Positions 32,573-42,632 of a DNA stretch of 64,000 nucleotides are shown piece after piece; positions within the stretch are counted from its first letter, which is position 1; each line of letters opens with the position of its first letter. Both the position numbers and the translations under genes were made by a program. This DNA is from Fibrobacter succinogenes. GTDB taxonomy: Bacteria; Fibrobacterota; Fibrobacteria; Fibrobacterales; Fibrobacteraceae. Where the stretch lies: positions 1 to 64,000 of the forward strand of contig CADCBQ010000004.1 of the NCBI GenBank assembly GCA_902799745.1, written 5' to 3'. The notes under the pieces were generated by a model, which was not told where the DNA came from, did not search any database, and worked only from the letters and a program-made list of their open reading frames with translations.

Positions 32573-35500
32573 TTAGTGGACCAAGACCTTGGCCACCATT
32601 GACTTCACTTTGACGAAATAGATGCCGGGTGAATTCACGTGTACAGTAAGCTCGGCTCCCGTGGCACGGCCGATCCAAGCGGCCTTTCCATTGACTTTTA
32701 CAACGGTCACCTTCTCGTTGCCGGCCAGACCCGAAATGGCAATCGAACCATGGCTTGCAGCAACATTGTACAACGGGATATTCTTGGCAATCTTAGGCTC
32801 GTCATTCGCACCAGGAGTTTTTTTGAACAGGGCCATGCTGTTGATGAGTATCGGATAGCCGTTATTGACCTTGGCAGAATCATACTCAAATTCCGAGCCC
32901 AGAAGTTCTACAAATTCCTTAGACTTCATGAATTCCTGAGTAAGCCCATTGGAATCTTGAGAATCTCCCTGCAAATAGAAAATATTTACACCGAATTCGC
33001 CACTCCCTGAATAATTACCACTTTCAGCCTTTACTGTCGAGGTCGTATATACTTTTTGAATTTTCATGTTATCTTTCAAAGACGAAATCCCGATTAATGT
33101 TGACAGGGAGCCATTGCTGTTATCCGTCACCTGAACCTTGCCTACATTAAAACTATTGGAAAGAGTAAAGCGACTTCCCCTAACATAACCGACAATTCCG
33201 CCCACAAAATGGTTTCCGTTCACAGTTCCAGTATTAAACACTCTATCAAATGTACTGCCAATTGTTGCCAAGGCAACAATTCCACCTGCAACCGAATCGC
33301 CCTTTACCTCAGAATTTCGATTCCAGCAATTCTTTACGCTACTACCGTAAAGAACAGAAGCAATTGCAGCCGCCGTATCTCCGACAAATTTTGAATTTAC
33401 CACGCCAAGATTCATGATGGAACCTGTAACATGGCTGAAAAGAGAGGCCATATGATTCTTCGTGCCAGTTACATCTACATTAAGTCCCGAAATAATATGA
33501 TTGTTCCCATCAAACTCACCATCAAACGAAGCCGACACACTTCCTATCGGTTCCCAAATATCGGAGCTTTCAAATACGATATCTTTTGTAAGCTTGTATT
33601 TTTTAGTCTGATAGAGATTACCCAACGTCGAATCTTTCACAAGAGAAGACAGCCTATACAAATCTTCCTTTGAGCTAATCAGGTACGGCGAATCCGTAGT
33701 TCCCTTACCTTTGAAACCTTCGTACAAAATAGGATATCCATCATTTTCACCATTTTCATCGTAAGCAAAATAAACTCCCATTTTTTGGACGACATCTTTT
33801 TCCAGGAACTGCTGTTGAGTAAAGCTTGCGGTATCCGCAAAATCTATACTAAAGATATTTTTCGAACCCGACAGTCCAAAATTCCCTTTCTTTTCATAAT
33901 AAGCATGATTCACAATCGATGTACTCGAAGAGGAGCCATAGCCTAAAATCATTCCGCCAACCTCAAGGCTATCCGTAATGACGTTCCCTGTGTTATAAAC
34001 ATGGCTCAAAATCCGAGCTTCGGAAGCAATGCCTCCCACCTCGACACCCCTCACCTGTCCACGGTTAAAGGAAGCGATTACTTTACTAGCGCGGGCAGCA
34101 ATACCTCCAGCTTCATTAGCTCTGACATTGCCATAATTCTTGACAAAGACCATCGTCCCGCCATCACCAGATATTCCACCAGCGTACCTTACTGCGTAAA
34201 TGTTTCCGTAATTTGCTGAATGATAAACAGAAAAAGAGCCTTTTCCCAAAATGCCCCCTGCATATTCCGGACCCGTCACATTGGCATAGTTTTCAACATT
34301 ATCTATGGTTCCTCCCCAGTGAAGCCGCCCAACAACACCGCCAGCATAACCACTCCCGGAAAATGATCCACTTTTTCCCCGGGCCACGACTTTTCCAGAC
34401 ACCTTTATGTTGGAAAGATTCGCATTATATAAACGAGCAGCCAAGGCTCCGGCCAAATAATAACCATCAACATGCACGTTGGAAAGTTCCAGATTTTTAA
34501 CAGTAATGGAGCTAGAATACGAAGTGTCGATAAAGCCAGCGTAACCATTAGGCCAAACGGATTTAAGATTTATGATTTTATGATCATCGCCATCATAAAT
34601 AAGACCTTTCACCACTGCAGGCATCCAGTTTCGCAAAGTATCATACATAATATCGGCAGTTTGCTTATAGTAGCCACGATCTACGGCGCGAGCATGTTTG
34701 CCGAACATAATCAAGTCGTCCATGTTGCTAATCAAATACGGATCATCCGACGTACCGGAGCCTTTCAGGTACGTAAAATCCTTATTCTCTTCGATTAGGA
34801 TCGGAAATCCGTCATTCAACTTTGTTGCACCCGTATCGGGTATGTAATATGCACCCAGGGAATCTGTATAATCATTCAGTTCCTCTAAGGTTTTTCGCTC
34901 GTCAAGCAAAACAAGATCACCTTTATAAGTTTCAGCAAAGCTGTACGAATGCCACTTGGCGACAACATCTTCGCCGTAAAGGGTAAACAGAGGATCTACA
35001 TGGTCGTTTCCCTTGACTCGTCCCGCATTATATGAATATTCAATGACGTTTGGACTAGAAGTTTTCCCTCGGCTGTATTCTCCGAAAAGACCTCCTACAT
35101 AAGAGTCCCCAAAAACTTCACCCATGTTTCTCAAATACGAAAATTCATAGTCATGCCCAAATTTGATTTCTCTATTTATGTACAATTCGCCACCAATGCC
35201 CCCAACATGCTCAGCTCCAGAAACAGCTCCAAAATTTCTCAGCTTGTTAAGGCCGGCTTCAGCCACATCTATCTCAAAATGTCCAAAAATACCACCTATA
35301 TACTTTCCAGAACCAACAACGGAGCCATAATTGTCGCAATGGGAAGAATAAGCAGACGAACTATAGTCAGCACTTCCAGCTCCAAAAATTCCACCCACAT
35401 AGGAATGTCCCTTTACAGAACCCTTGAACACGGCATTAGAAACAGCCCCACCGTCATCGTCATAGAACGACTGACCGGCAACGCCTCCCACATAATCCTG

Positions 35501-36034
35501 GCCTTCTACAATGGCTTCGACAAATACGTTATCCACCCCCCCGTCAGAACCTCTGACTTTTCCGGCAACAGCGCCAACATAGTTGCCACCCTTGATAAAA
35601 GAATTAACGACTTTCAGGTTCTTGATTTGTCCACGCACCTTGCCGAACAACCCCTGATAATCCTTCTCGGAATTCACATAGAGGCCGCTAATGGTATGTC
35701 CGTTTCCATCCAAATACACAGAAGCTTCCCTCGAGGAATCTCCTAAAGAAATCCATTTGTATTTGGGAGGCTTGGTTCCCCAATTCGCGGCATTGTCTTC
35801 GTTGATTACGATATCCGTTTCCAGTATATAGGAACGGCCTCTTTTTGTCGAGTCCGTGGAGTATGCCGCCATAAGAGCAAAATCTTCTACCGAGGAAATA
35901 ATATAGGGATCACTCAAAGATCCGTTCCCTTTAAAGAAACTCTTTGAAGGCTTGACATTCCAGGCGACTGGAGCCGCTAAAGAATTTCCCAAAGCAAGCA
36001 GCAGAAATAAGCTGACAAGTAGAATGTTTCTCAT
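32573..36034 (-). CDS. Large secreted GLUG-repeat surface protein
   Basis: The 1,153-residue protein has a signal peptide (MRNILLVSLFLLLALGNSLA) and three similar blocks, each starting with a GNGSLSDPYIISS or GTSDDPYLISN-like segment, followed by GLUG-type repeats (for example YVGGIFG, GGIAARAS, AGGVVGRL) that form beta-helix-like folds. The end, GIYFVKVKSMVAKVLVH, resembles a type-IX-secretion or similar C-terminal sorting tail. Such proteins in Fibrobacter are surface or secreted adhesin-like proteins of unknown ligand. Codon use is more AT-rich than in the flanking operons. It lies 1 bp upstream of the FISUMP gene 36036-37871, whose stop is at 36036; all three surface genes run in one direction. 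Confidence 0.85.
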   Translation of the reverse strand: MRNILLVSLFLLLALGNSLAAPVAWNVKPSKSFFKGNGSLSDPYIISSVEDFALMAAYSTDSTKRGRSYILETDIVINEDNAANWGTKPPKYKWISLGDSSREASVYLDGNGHTISGLYVNSEKDYQGLFGKVRGQIKNLKVVNSFIKGGNYVGAVAGKVRGSDGGVDNVFVEAIVEGQDYVGGVAGQSFYDDDGGAVSNAVFKGSVKGHSYVGGIFGAGSADYSSSAYSSHCDNYGSVVGSGKYIGGIFGHFEIDVAEAGLNKLRNFGAVSGAEHVGGIGGELYINREIKFGHDYEFSYLRNMGEVFGDSYVGGLFGEYSRGKTSSPNVIEYSYNAGRVKGNDHVDPLFTLYGEDVVAKWHSYSFAETYKGDLVLLDERKTLEELNDYTDSLGAYYIPDTGATKLNDGFPILIEENKDFTYLKGSGTSDDPYLISNMDDLIMFGKHARAVDRGYYKQTADIMYDTLRNWMPAVVKGLIYDGDDHKIINLKSVWPNGYAGFIDTSYSSSITVKNLELSNVHVDGYYLAGALAARLYNANLSNIKVSGKVVARGKSGSFSGSGYAGGVVGRLHWGGTIDNVENYANVTGPEYAGGILGKGSFSVYHSANYGNIYAVRYAGGISGDGGTMVFVKNYGNVRANEAGGIAARASKVIASFNRGQVRGVEVGGIASEARILSHVYNTGNVITDSLEVGGMILGYGSSSSTSIVNHAYYEKKGNFGLSGSKNIFSIDFADTASFTQQQFLEKDVVQKMGVYFAYDENGENDGYPILYEGFKGKGTTDSPYLISSKEDLYRLSSLVKDSTLGNLYQTKKYKLTKDIVFESSDIWEPIGSVSASFDGEFDGNNHIISGLNVDVTGTKNHMASLFSHVTGSIMNLGVVNSKFVGDTAAAIASVLYGSSVKNCWNRNSEVKGDSVAGGIVALATIGSTFDRVFNTGTVNGNHFVGGIVGYVRGSRFTLSNSFNVGKVQVTDNSNGSLSTLIGISSLKDNMKIQKVYTTSTVKAESGNYSGSGEFGVNIFYLQGDSQDSNGLTQEFMKSKEFVELLGSEFEYDSAKVNNGYPILINSMALFKKTPGANDEPKIAKNIPLYNVAASHGSIAISGLAGNEKVTVVKVNGKAAWIGRATGAELTVHVNSPGIYFVKVKSMVAKVLVH

Positions 36035-36035
36035 A

Positions 36036-37871
36036 TTATTCCTCCCCCAAATTCTTGATGCACCTTACCGCCAAAGCAGTTTGCTTACTCGTACCCCACG
36101 AATCGAATAGATTTTGCCTGAAATAAAAACCCAAGGCTTCCGTCGATGTCGTTTGGTGAGATGAGGCAAAGCTGGCTTCATGCCCTATATTAGAGAAAGA
36201 TCCCGACTTATAGTAAGCTATAGGTATCGCAGAAAAACCAGATTGATTATAACCTGTATTTGAAGTAACAGAAATACTATACCAATAGGTTAACCAGCCA
36301 CATTCCGACATCAGTTCCTTGTAGGAATAATTTTCAGCCAAAGCCATCCATTCCAACGAATCAGGGATATGCCATCCCAGGGGGCAAATTCCGCGGCGGT
36401 CCTCATCACTAGAAAAAGCGGGGGCAGAAATCGAATCATACTTGGGATCAATATTCATGGCAGCAGTCCATTCATACCAACGGCCATAGGTTTCGCATGC
36501 TGTATCGCCGTAGCAATAATTCTTTTTCGCCATATTTTCAGAATCGTCAAGGTAATTCAGGTTTTCGGCCATCCAAGTCCTGCCGCCGATATCAACGGTC
36601 TTGTAAACGTGCCCATCGCGAGAATCCTTCAGCTGACCATATTTCACAGAAGGATTGAAAAAGTCCTCCTTAGCCGTATTTTGAATGCTATCCTGAACCC
36701 ACTTGTGATTTTCACAGCGGAAGCGGTAGCCTAGCATATAGTAGATTTCGCCTTCGATCGATTTCGTGCAAGCGTGGAGATTACAGATTTCTTCACTTGA
36801 GGCCTTGCGCCAACCATTGCCTTCATACACATAATAGACAGGATATGGTTTACTATCGTTCACCAAGCATTCCTTCGGCAAATTACGACGCGCATAGGTG
36901 GTGTCCTTGGAAAAACGGGCTACGGCGAAGGATCCTTCGGGAGCTTTGCCCAGACCAACCGTATCCGCCACGGAGTCGGGAAGCACATGCCAGTACCCAT
37001 CAGTACAGCGGTAGTAACCGAAACTCGAATATCCCGGCAGTCTCTCGTCATAAAGGAAGGTTCCTTCTTTTGCCGCTGTACATGGAGCAAAGACAGAATC
37101 ACGAGCATCCGTTATATAGTGGATTATCTCATGATCCAATGCGTTTTCGTTCCATGCTTTAAACGGGTTTTCTTCGTCCCTTTCTCCAATGAAGAAATTA
37201 CGCATGGAGTACCACTCTCCATTGACACAAACCAATGTATCCTGCTTCTTTGAATCATAAATCCCCATCCCTTGAGTCTCTGCAGTACAATCCTTGTTAT
37301 AATTGGCAACAAAGTCTTCAATCCATAAGGTTCCGGAGCATTTAAGGAATCTATCGAAGGACTCTACATAGCCTGTTTTATCGGACAAGGATTTGTCGCA
37401 GGCAGGGAGATCCGAATATTGATGGAATGATCCTAGGCAACCATATTTTCCTTCGCAAACGGTGGCACTATCGCTGCCAGAAATTCTGCTGGAACTGGAC
37501 GACCGAGCGCTGGAACTAGATTTTTCAGAAGAACTGGATTTTGCCGAAGAACTCGAGTTTGTAGAGGAGCTAGACTTTGCAGACGAGCTTGATTTTGTTG
37601 ATGAACTGGACTTTTCAGCCCATTCAGAGTATTCTATCCAGCGTTTGGAATGGCAAACCATCCTTTCTTCATCTTCGGAAAGGAATATGATAAAGCCTTC
37701 TCTTGCACTGGTACATTCGTAATCGTCCAAGTCTTCCAAAGTCCTAACATATTCTTGAGAAGTCGCCGTATTTTCCGAAGAGGCAGAATCATCTCCGCAT
37801 CCAAAGAAAATCAAAGAAATAGCAAACAGAACAGTAATATGCAAGGCGTTGATTATGTTAAGGATTTTCAT
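36036..37871 (-). CDS. FISUMP-domain lipoprotein
   Basis: The 611-residue protein has a lipoprotein signal with FFGC (Cys near 25), a short N-terminal module, then a poly-serine linker of about seven 5-residue units (SSSSxK, about 90-130). The C-terminal 200 residues are a FISUMP domain: DSRDGHVYKTVDIGGRTWMA, then ENLNY, a GRWYEWTAAMN segment, and CPLGWHIPDSLEWMALAEN. The domain is a hallmark of Fibrobacter surface proteins and of unknown function. It overlaps the stop of the upstream FISUMP gene by one base (TAATG), suggesting co-transcription. Middle sections repeat a C-x-W-like module (CHSKRWIEY, CVNGEWYSM, CTDGYWHVL) at least four times. Confidence 0.9.
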   Translation of the reverse strand: MKILNIINALHITVLFAISLIFFGCGDDSASSENTATSQEYVRTLEDLDDYECTSAREGFIIFLSEDEERMVCHSKRWIEYSEWAEKSSSSTKSSSSAKSSSSTNSSSSAKSSSSEKSSSSARSSSSSRISGSDSATVCEGKYGCLGSFHQYSDLPACDKSLSDKTGYVESFDRFLKCSGTLWIEDFVANYNKDCTAETQGMGIYDSKKQDTLVCVNGEWYSMRNFFIGERDEENPFKAWNENALDHEIIHYITDARDSVFAPCTAAKEGTFLYDERLPGYSSFGYYRCTDGYWHVLPDSVADTVGLGKAPEGSFAVARFSKDTTYARRNLPKECLVNDSKPYPVYYVYEGNGWRKASSEEICNLHACTKSIEGEIYYMLGYRFRCENHKWVQDSIQNTAKEDFFNPSVKYGQLKDSRDGHVYKTVDIGGRTWMAENLNYLDDSENMAKKNYCYGDTACETYGRWYEWTAAMNIDPKYDSISAPAFSSDEDRRGICPLGWHIPDSLEWMALAENYSYKELMSECGWLTYWYSISVTSNTGYNQSGFSAIPIAYYKSGSFSNIGHEASFASSHQTTSTEALGFYFRQNLFDSWGTSKQTALAVRCIKNLGEE

Positions 37872-39559
37872 TATTCATCCTCCTCTGCCACGACAGCGCT
37901 TTTGACGCAACGCAAATTGCAATAAGTGGTAGTAGACGTACTAGCGATTCTTGTAGAAGACGATGACTCTAAAGGTTCCATTACCGCATAATATCGGTCA
38001 CTACGAGCTGCAGAAGCGATGCAGAATAGAGTTCCACTACCCCAAAAATCATTGGCAAGATACCCGCCCAAAGCGGTAAATCCAGAAGTATTCATTTCAG
38101 GATCAAAGGAATGGGCATCATCAACAAAAGTCCAAGCTGACGGAGAATAAAGATCTGCGGAATGGTTTTTGAACAGGTTCTGGAAGAGAGTGGTATCCGG
38201 GACTTCCCAGCCTTCAGGACAAGCGCCATGATTTGTAAGAGCGTCACCGGAATCCGCCGCGTTCATGAAGTCCGCCCATTTGTAGAAGCGTCCGGTTATT
38301 TCGCAGTTTGCAGGATCATCTTTGTAGCAAGTTCCAACTTCTTTGTCACCGCCCTTGTAGTTCAAATTCTCAGCCATCCATGTGACGCCGTCAATTTCAA
38401 CGGTCCTGTATACATGACCATCGCGTTCATCCGTCAAAGAGCCAAATTCAACATCCTCATTGAAAAAATTAACGTTTTTTAAATCAAGAATGTCCGTATC
38501 ATCCCATCCATCCAAATGGCAGATGTACCAATAGCCCTTAAAATTATGCAGGGAACCACGATTTGCCCTGGAACACATTTTTCCGAAACAGGTTTCCAAA
38601 TCACTAGCCAATCTCCAGATTCCATCCATTACATACTGTTCGCCACCTGGAACTTCATTACTGCAATAAGCCGACATTTTATTTTTCTTTGCTTTTTTAG
38701 TCGGGTACACAGCTTCAGCAAACGTTCCATCAGAAGCATCTCCAAGCGCAACCCCATTCGCTCCCTGATATGTCAATGCAATCCAAGCACGATTCTTGCA
38801 ATAGTATAAATTGTCTGACGAAGCTTTGACAACCCCTGCGGAATCTACGAAAACCTTGCCATCCTTGCTGTCGTCGCATTTACCAAAAAGACTGTCAGCC
38901 TTAAAAATCTCGGGAAGTTCGACCATGGTCATGCTAGAGCTGCTATGAGTCACAGTATCCTTATAGACATCAAAGTAATTAGACAAATCGCTAATGCCAG
39001 TCTGATTATTTGAATCCGCTACGACTGTTGAAGAACTGGACTTGTGAACAGGAGGCTTGAATTCTTTCCACTCATCATCACTGCAAACTAGGTAAGCGTT
39101 CAAGGAAATGACAAAAACATACTTGCCTTCGTGAGAACTATTGCAATCATTCAAATACTTGAGAGAAAACAGAGTGTCGTCGGCGGCAACATAGAGCGAA
39201 TCAAGGCTTTCGGGATTATGCACATAAGAAGAACTGCTCTCGGATTTGCCTTCATCAGAGGAACTACTTTTATCATCAGATCCTTTTTCGGAGCCATTGT
39301 CTTTTTTGGAACTTGACGAGCTCTTACCGTCGGAACGGGATTCCGTTTCAGAGTTTGTAAACTCCATCCAGAATCCATCCTGGCATGTCATGTAGACATC
39401 CATACTTTTTACATAGACAGAATCATCCTGATGATCTTTATCGCAATCCTCTAAAGAAGAAACGCTTTCGTAATGCTCGCTGGCATTGGACGAAGAATCA
39501 CCTCCGCATCCCGCAATCAAAAGCATCATGGATAGGAGGACAAAATAAGCCTTTATCAT
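37871..39559 (-). CDS. FISUMP-domain lipoprotein
   Basis: I start at ATG 39559, which has AAGGA four bases before it and gives a lipoprotein signal (MIKAYFVLLSMMLLIAGCGG, lipobox IAGC); the open frame extends further into the nicO gene but that is noncoding. The 562-residue protein has Ser-rich linkers, repeated C-x-DGFW or C-x-DDEW modules, and a C-terminal FISUMP domain (DERDGHVYRTVEIDGVTWMA, ENLNY, GRFYKWADFMN, CPEGWEVPDTT). It is a tandem paralogue of 36036-37871 and shares the layout. Probably surface-anchored; function unknown. Confidence 0.9.
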   Translation of the reverse strand: MIKAYFVLLSMMLLIAGCGGDSSSNASEHYESVSSLEDCDKDHQDDSVYVKSMDVYMTCQDGFWMEFTNSETESRSDGKSSSSSKKDNGSEKGSDDKSSSSDEGKSESSSSYVHNPESLDSLYVAADDTLFSLKYLNDCNSSHEGKYVFVISLNAYLVCSDDEWKEFKPPVHKSSSSTVVADSNNQTGISDLSNYFDVYKDTVTHSSSSMTMVELPEIFKADSLFGKCDDSKDGKVFVDSAGVVKASSDNLYYCKNRAWIALTYQGANGVALGDASDGTFAEAVYPTKKAKKNKMSAYCSNEVPGGEQYVMDGIWRLASDLETCFGKMCSRANRGSLHNFKGYWYICHLDGWDDTDILDLKNVNFFNEDVEFGSLTDERDGHVYRTVEIDGVTWMAENLNYKGGDKEVGTCYKDDPANCEITGRFYKWADFMNAADSGDALTNHGACPEGWEVPDTTLFQNLFKNHSADLYSPSAWTFVDDAHSFDPEMNTSGFTALGGYLANDFWGSGTLFCIASAARSDRYYAVMEPLESSSSTRIASTSTTTYCNLRCVKSAVVAEEDE

Positions 39560-39582
39560 TTCCTTAACCCTAATTAAATTTT

Positions 39583-40581
39583 TTACATATATAGAAAATA
39601 CTGGTTCGTAAACAGCAACAGTCCCGAAACAAAGATAATAACACCGCCTGCGAGAGTCGCGACGGTGTATATTTTTGTCGCAATACGGGTATGGGCACTC
39701 CCCTTGTCGATTCCCTTGCGGAAAGCGACCGCAGCAATACCGAAGGCAACATTCGTAATCGTCATGCCGATGCAGATGACAAGCGCCCCCAGGAGCGAAA
39801 GCGCCACCATCGAATTCAGCAGGCAGAAAAGCACAATCAACGCCACCGCCGGGCAAGGCACAATTCCCGTAACGGCGGCAACACCCAGGATTTCGCGCCA
39901 GCGGGCAATCGGCGGGAGCGCCCCATCCTGCACAGTCCCCTCCGCGGAATCAATCCGAGCTGCACATCCACAGCCCCTGCGCGACTTAATCACATCGCGA
40001 ATCGCAAGCACCACGAGCAACACACCCGTGAGCATTACCAGCGCATAGCTTGCCCGCTCGATTCCAATGCGTCCCGTTTCAAACGCAGCAAATACCGTCG
40101 CCTTGAAAATCGCATAGAGAATCAGCAACAAGAGAACAGCACTCATCGTGTGCGTCACGGTAATGCCTGCGCCAAGCGCAACACCCTGCCGCCAGCGACC
40201 ACGACGCGCAATAAAATATCCGACCACAATCGACTTGCCATGCCCGGGGCCAAGCGCGTGCAACATACCGTACACAAGGCAAATCGCGAGGAACTTCCAA
40301 ATGGCATCCCAGTCGCCGCTTTTCATCGCCGAAATCGCAGCCGTCAACTTTTCGCGAAGGACCTTCTGTTCCTCCGCAATCACCGAATAAAGAGACCGCG
40401 TTTTTTCCACGGGTTTTTCGGGTTCCATAGCAGGTTCCGCAGGCACAACCGATTCAACAGTCGCTTCCGTCGCAACCGGCGCATCCGACGCCTCGCCCAC
40501 GTCAAAGCGCTTCTTCTTGACCGCAGCCGTTGCAGCCACCGCAAGCATAAAAATCAAAATCAACGAAACAATCTTATTCAT
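39583..40581 (-). CDS. NicO-family metal permease (nickel/cobalt-type efflux or transport)
   Basis: The 332-residue protein starts with a signal-like helix, an Ala/Glu/Pro-rich periplasmic stretch, then a six-helix membrane domain with the family motif HALGPGHGKS (about 118-127), a Cys-rich cytoplasmic loop (RRGCGCAARID) and the second motif GIVPCPAVALIVLF. NicO and RcnA-like proteins carry Ni, Co or related ions. It follows the DUF1007 gene by 3 bp, a pairing seen in many genomes. Direction of transport and metal are not determined by sequence. Its last codons lie 23 bp before the FISUMP gene. Confidence 0.85.
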   Translation of the reverse strand: MNKIVSLILIFMLAVAATAAVKKKRFDVGEASDAPVATEATVESVVPAEPAMEPEKPVEKTRSLYSVIAEEQKVLREKLTAAISAMKSGDWDAIWKFLAICLVYGMLHALGPGHGKSIVVGYFIARRGRWRQGVALGAGITVTHTMSAVLLLLILYAIFKATVFAAFETGRIGIERASYALVMLTGVLLVVLAIRDVIKSRRGCGCAARIDSAEGTVQDGALPPIARWREILGVAAVTGIVPCPAVALIVLFCLLNSMVALSLLGALVICIGMTITNVAFGIAAVAFRKGIDKGSAHTRIATKIYTVATLAGGVIIFVSGLLLFTNQYFLYM

Positions 40582-40584
40582 ACG

Positions 40585-41175
40585 CTACTTCTTAAATCTC
40601 AAAAAAAGACCTTCCGTATCGCTCATAAAAGCACGAAACAGAGTCAGGCCTTTCAAGTTATCCGGGAAAAACTCCACATCCATCGCATCGGGCGCATCGA
40701 CATCCGCATTTTCCATATCCGTAGTCATCTGAATGTAGTTGGTTATATCGCTAACGACCACAACAAGCATCGTGTAATCCGAAGTGGCAGGAACAGAAAA
40801 GGCTACCTTGAAGTCCAGCACCATTTTTCCGTTTTTCATTTTTACAGAAAAATTTTCAATTTTTTCGGCACGCAAGAACTTGGTTCCAAATTGCACATAA
40901 TTGTAGTAGTTGTTTTGCTCAAGAGGACCAAGAACGAGAGCCTTCATACGATCCGCCTCTTTCCCCGTGATTTTCCCATCACCGTCGGCATCTGCAGAGG
41001 CAACCATTGCCGTACTGTACACCTCGTCAAAGGCCCACTGATTCTGCACTCCCGTAAAGCCATTTTGGTCAAACACGGCCTTGACAGTCACATCGGCAAA
41101 CACATGCGGATGCGCCTCGGCCATACAAGCAAAGCCTACAGTCAAAAACAGTACAAAAGACAGGAAAGAACGCAA
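40585..41175 (-). CDS. DUF1007 family periplasmic protein
   Basis: The 196-residue protein has a signal peptide (MRSFLSFVLFLTVGFACMAE, cleaved near AEA) and begins the mature part with HPHVFADVTVKAVFD, the histidine-containing start diagnostic of DUF1007. A calcium-binding-like loop, DADGDGKITGKEAD, follows at about 60-75. DUF1007 proteins sit beside NicO permeases and are thought to be their periplasmic metal-binding partners. It is the first gene of the pair; AT-rich sequence upstream (41176-41300) contains divergent promoters. Confidence 0.85.
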   Translation of the reverse strand: MRSFLSFVLFLTVGFACMAEAHPHVFADVTVKAVFDQNGFTGVQNQWAFDEVYSTAMVASADADGDGKITGKEADRMKALVLGPLEQNNYYNYVQFGTKFLRAEKIENFSVKMKNGKMVLDFKVAFSVPATSDYTMLVVVVSDITNYIQMTTDMENADVDAPDAMDVEFFPDNLKGLTLFRAFMSDTEGLFLRFKK

Positions 41176-41308
41176 GATTTTTCCTCAAATTCTACCTAAA
41201 ATATAAAACAAAATTTTACTTTTTTTAATCTTATTCAAGAAAAAAGCGAATATATATTGAACTAGTGTTTTTTATATTTTCCCTTCGTTATTTAGTTTGG
41301 GCCCTCGC

Positions 41309-42547
41309 ATGATTCGTTTTTTGATTGTCGTTCTTGTTGCCATTTCCCTGTCGCATGCAATTACATCAATCAGTATCAGTGGCATTAAGGCGTCTGCGAC
41401 ACTCCCCGACTTAGGCCAAAAGAGTTACAGACCCGAAAACATGGTCATGAAAAAGAATGTCCATCCGTTCTTCCAAGTTTGGGCAGCCAGGTACAAAGAA
41501 AAACCGATTACCCTAGAATTTATTGTCGAAGCCCAGGAACTCGATGTCATTACGCTGTATAACGGCTATATGCGCGACTCGTCCTCTTACACGAACTACA
41601 GCCTCGCCAAGAACATCAAAATTTACCAGAATTCGACGGACAATCTTGTAAAAACATACACGCTCGCCAAGCCCAAATGGGGCGGATACAAAATTCACCG
41701 TCCCGACATCATCGTTTTCGAAAAGCCCCTCAAGAACGTATTCAAGATTATCATTGAAATCGACGATATTTACCCGGGAAAGCTTTATCAGGACGTGTGT
41801 ATCGCTCTTATTAAATTCTGGGGATTCCCGAGACTCCCGCGCAAATTGAAGGCGGGCCAGGTAACAGACCCGCGCGACGGACAAACCTACGGCACCATCA
41901 AGGTGGGCGACCAAGTTTGGATGTCCCAAGATTTGCGCTACAAGACTCCCGGAAGCAGACCTTTTACAGATCCTGCCAAGCCTAATTTAAGACCTCCTGC
42001 AGATGCAGGCCTCGAATATCCCGAATCGGACATCGAATACGGAATCTGCCCTGAAGGCTGGAGACTCCCGACCGAAGCCGAATTTGCAAGTCTCAAGGAC
42101 AAACTCCCTGCATCGGCCACCTTCGACGACTTTTTCTCGACCGCAAGCCGCAGACCTTTCTACGCCATCTACGAAACGGCAAGATCCAGCGCAGACCCGG
42201 CACTCAAAACCGATGTCGAAGACTTCTTTTACCCGACAGACGCCTACGGGCTCAACATTTCTAGACTGACGCGCCGCTATTACGACCAGCAATGCATCGA
42301 AGAAAGCGGCGAAATGTTCGCCTTCGCCTCTTACTGGACATCGGACTCGAAGGATATCCCCCTTTGGCCGGACGAAAACGGCAATGTCGAGGTCAAGCCC
42401 CTAAGGTTTTACAGATTTGGTGGTACCGACTATTGTGAAGCCATGCTTTGCCCCGAAAACTACCATTTTGTCCGCTGTATCCAGGCAGACGACCCTCCTA
42501 GTTATGAAAACGGGGCTCCCGGTTTTACAGATTCCGTAAACGAATAA
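41309..42547 (+). CDS. Secreted FISUMP protein with discoidin/NADase-type glycan-binding-like domain
   Basis: I choose ATG 41309 over an upstream TTG; it gives a signal peptide (MIRFLIVVLVAISLSHA) and 412 residues. Residues about 20-155 resemble the discoidin-like or NADase-type glycan-binding domain: KNVHPFFQVWAARYKEKPIT then ITLYNGYMRDSSSYTNYSLA. Residues about 185-400 are a FISUMP domain: DPRDGQTYGTIKVGDQVWMS, CPEGWRLPTEAEF, and a late ASYWTSD motif. The combination suggests a secreted carbohydrate- or surface-binding protein. It has no lipobox and no Ser linker, unlike the two FISUMP lipoproteins on the other side of the nicO pair. Confidence 0.85.
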   Translation: MIRFLIVVLVAISLSHAITSISISGIKASATLPDLGQKSYRPENMVMKKNVHPFFQVWAARYKEKPITLEFIVEAQELDVITLYNGYMRDSSSYTNYSLAKNIKIYQNSTDNLVKTYTLAKPKWGGYKIHRPDIIVFEKPLKNVFKIIIEIDDIYPGKLYQDVCIALIKFWGFPRLPRKLKAGQVTDPRDGQTYGTIKVGDQVWMSQDLRYKTPGSRPFTDPAKPNLRPPADAGLEYPESDIEYGICPEGWRLPTEAEFASLKDKLPASATFDDFFSTASRRPFYAIYETARSSADPALKTDVEDFFYPTDAYGLNISRLTRRYYDQQCIEESGEMFAFASYWTSDSKDIPLWPDENGNVEVKPLRFYRFGGTDYCEAMLCPENYHFVRCIQADDPPSYENGAPGFTDSVNE

Positions 42548-42594
42548 ACGATTTTTCAATTTCTGAAAAAGATTGAATTTTTGTAAAGACTATA

Positions 42595-42629
42595 AAAATG
42601 GCGATTCTGCAAAGAATTCGCCATTTTTT
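42595..42629 (+). terminator. Terminator after the FISUMP gene
   Basis: AAAATGGCGA-TTCT-GCAA-AGAA-TTCGCCATTTTTT forms a strong stem and T run, 50 bp after the stop at 42547, directly before the sigma-54 promoter. Confidence 0.85.
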
Positions 42630-42632
42630 GAT

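Noticed and set aside
37462-37650. Regular short repeats suggesting a CRISPR or satellite array
   Set aside because: They are in-frame codons of the poly-serine linker of a FISUMP lipoprotein with no spacer-repeat pattern.
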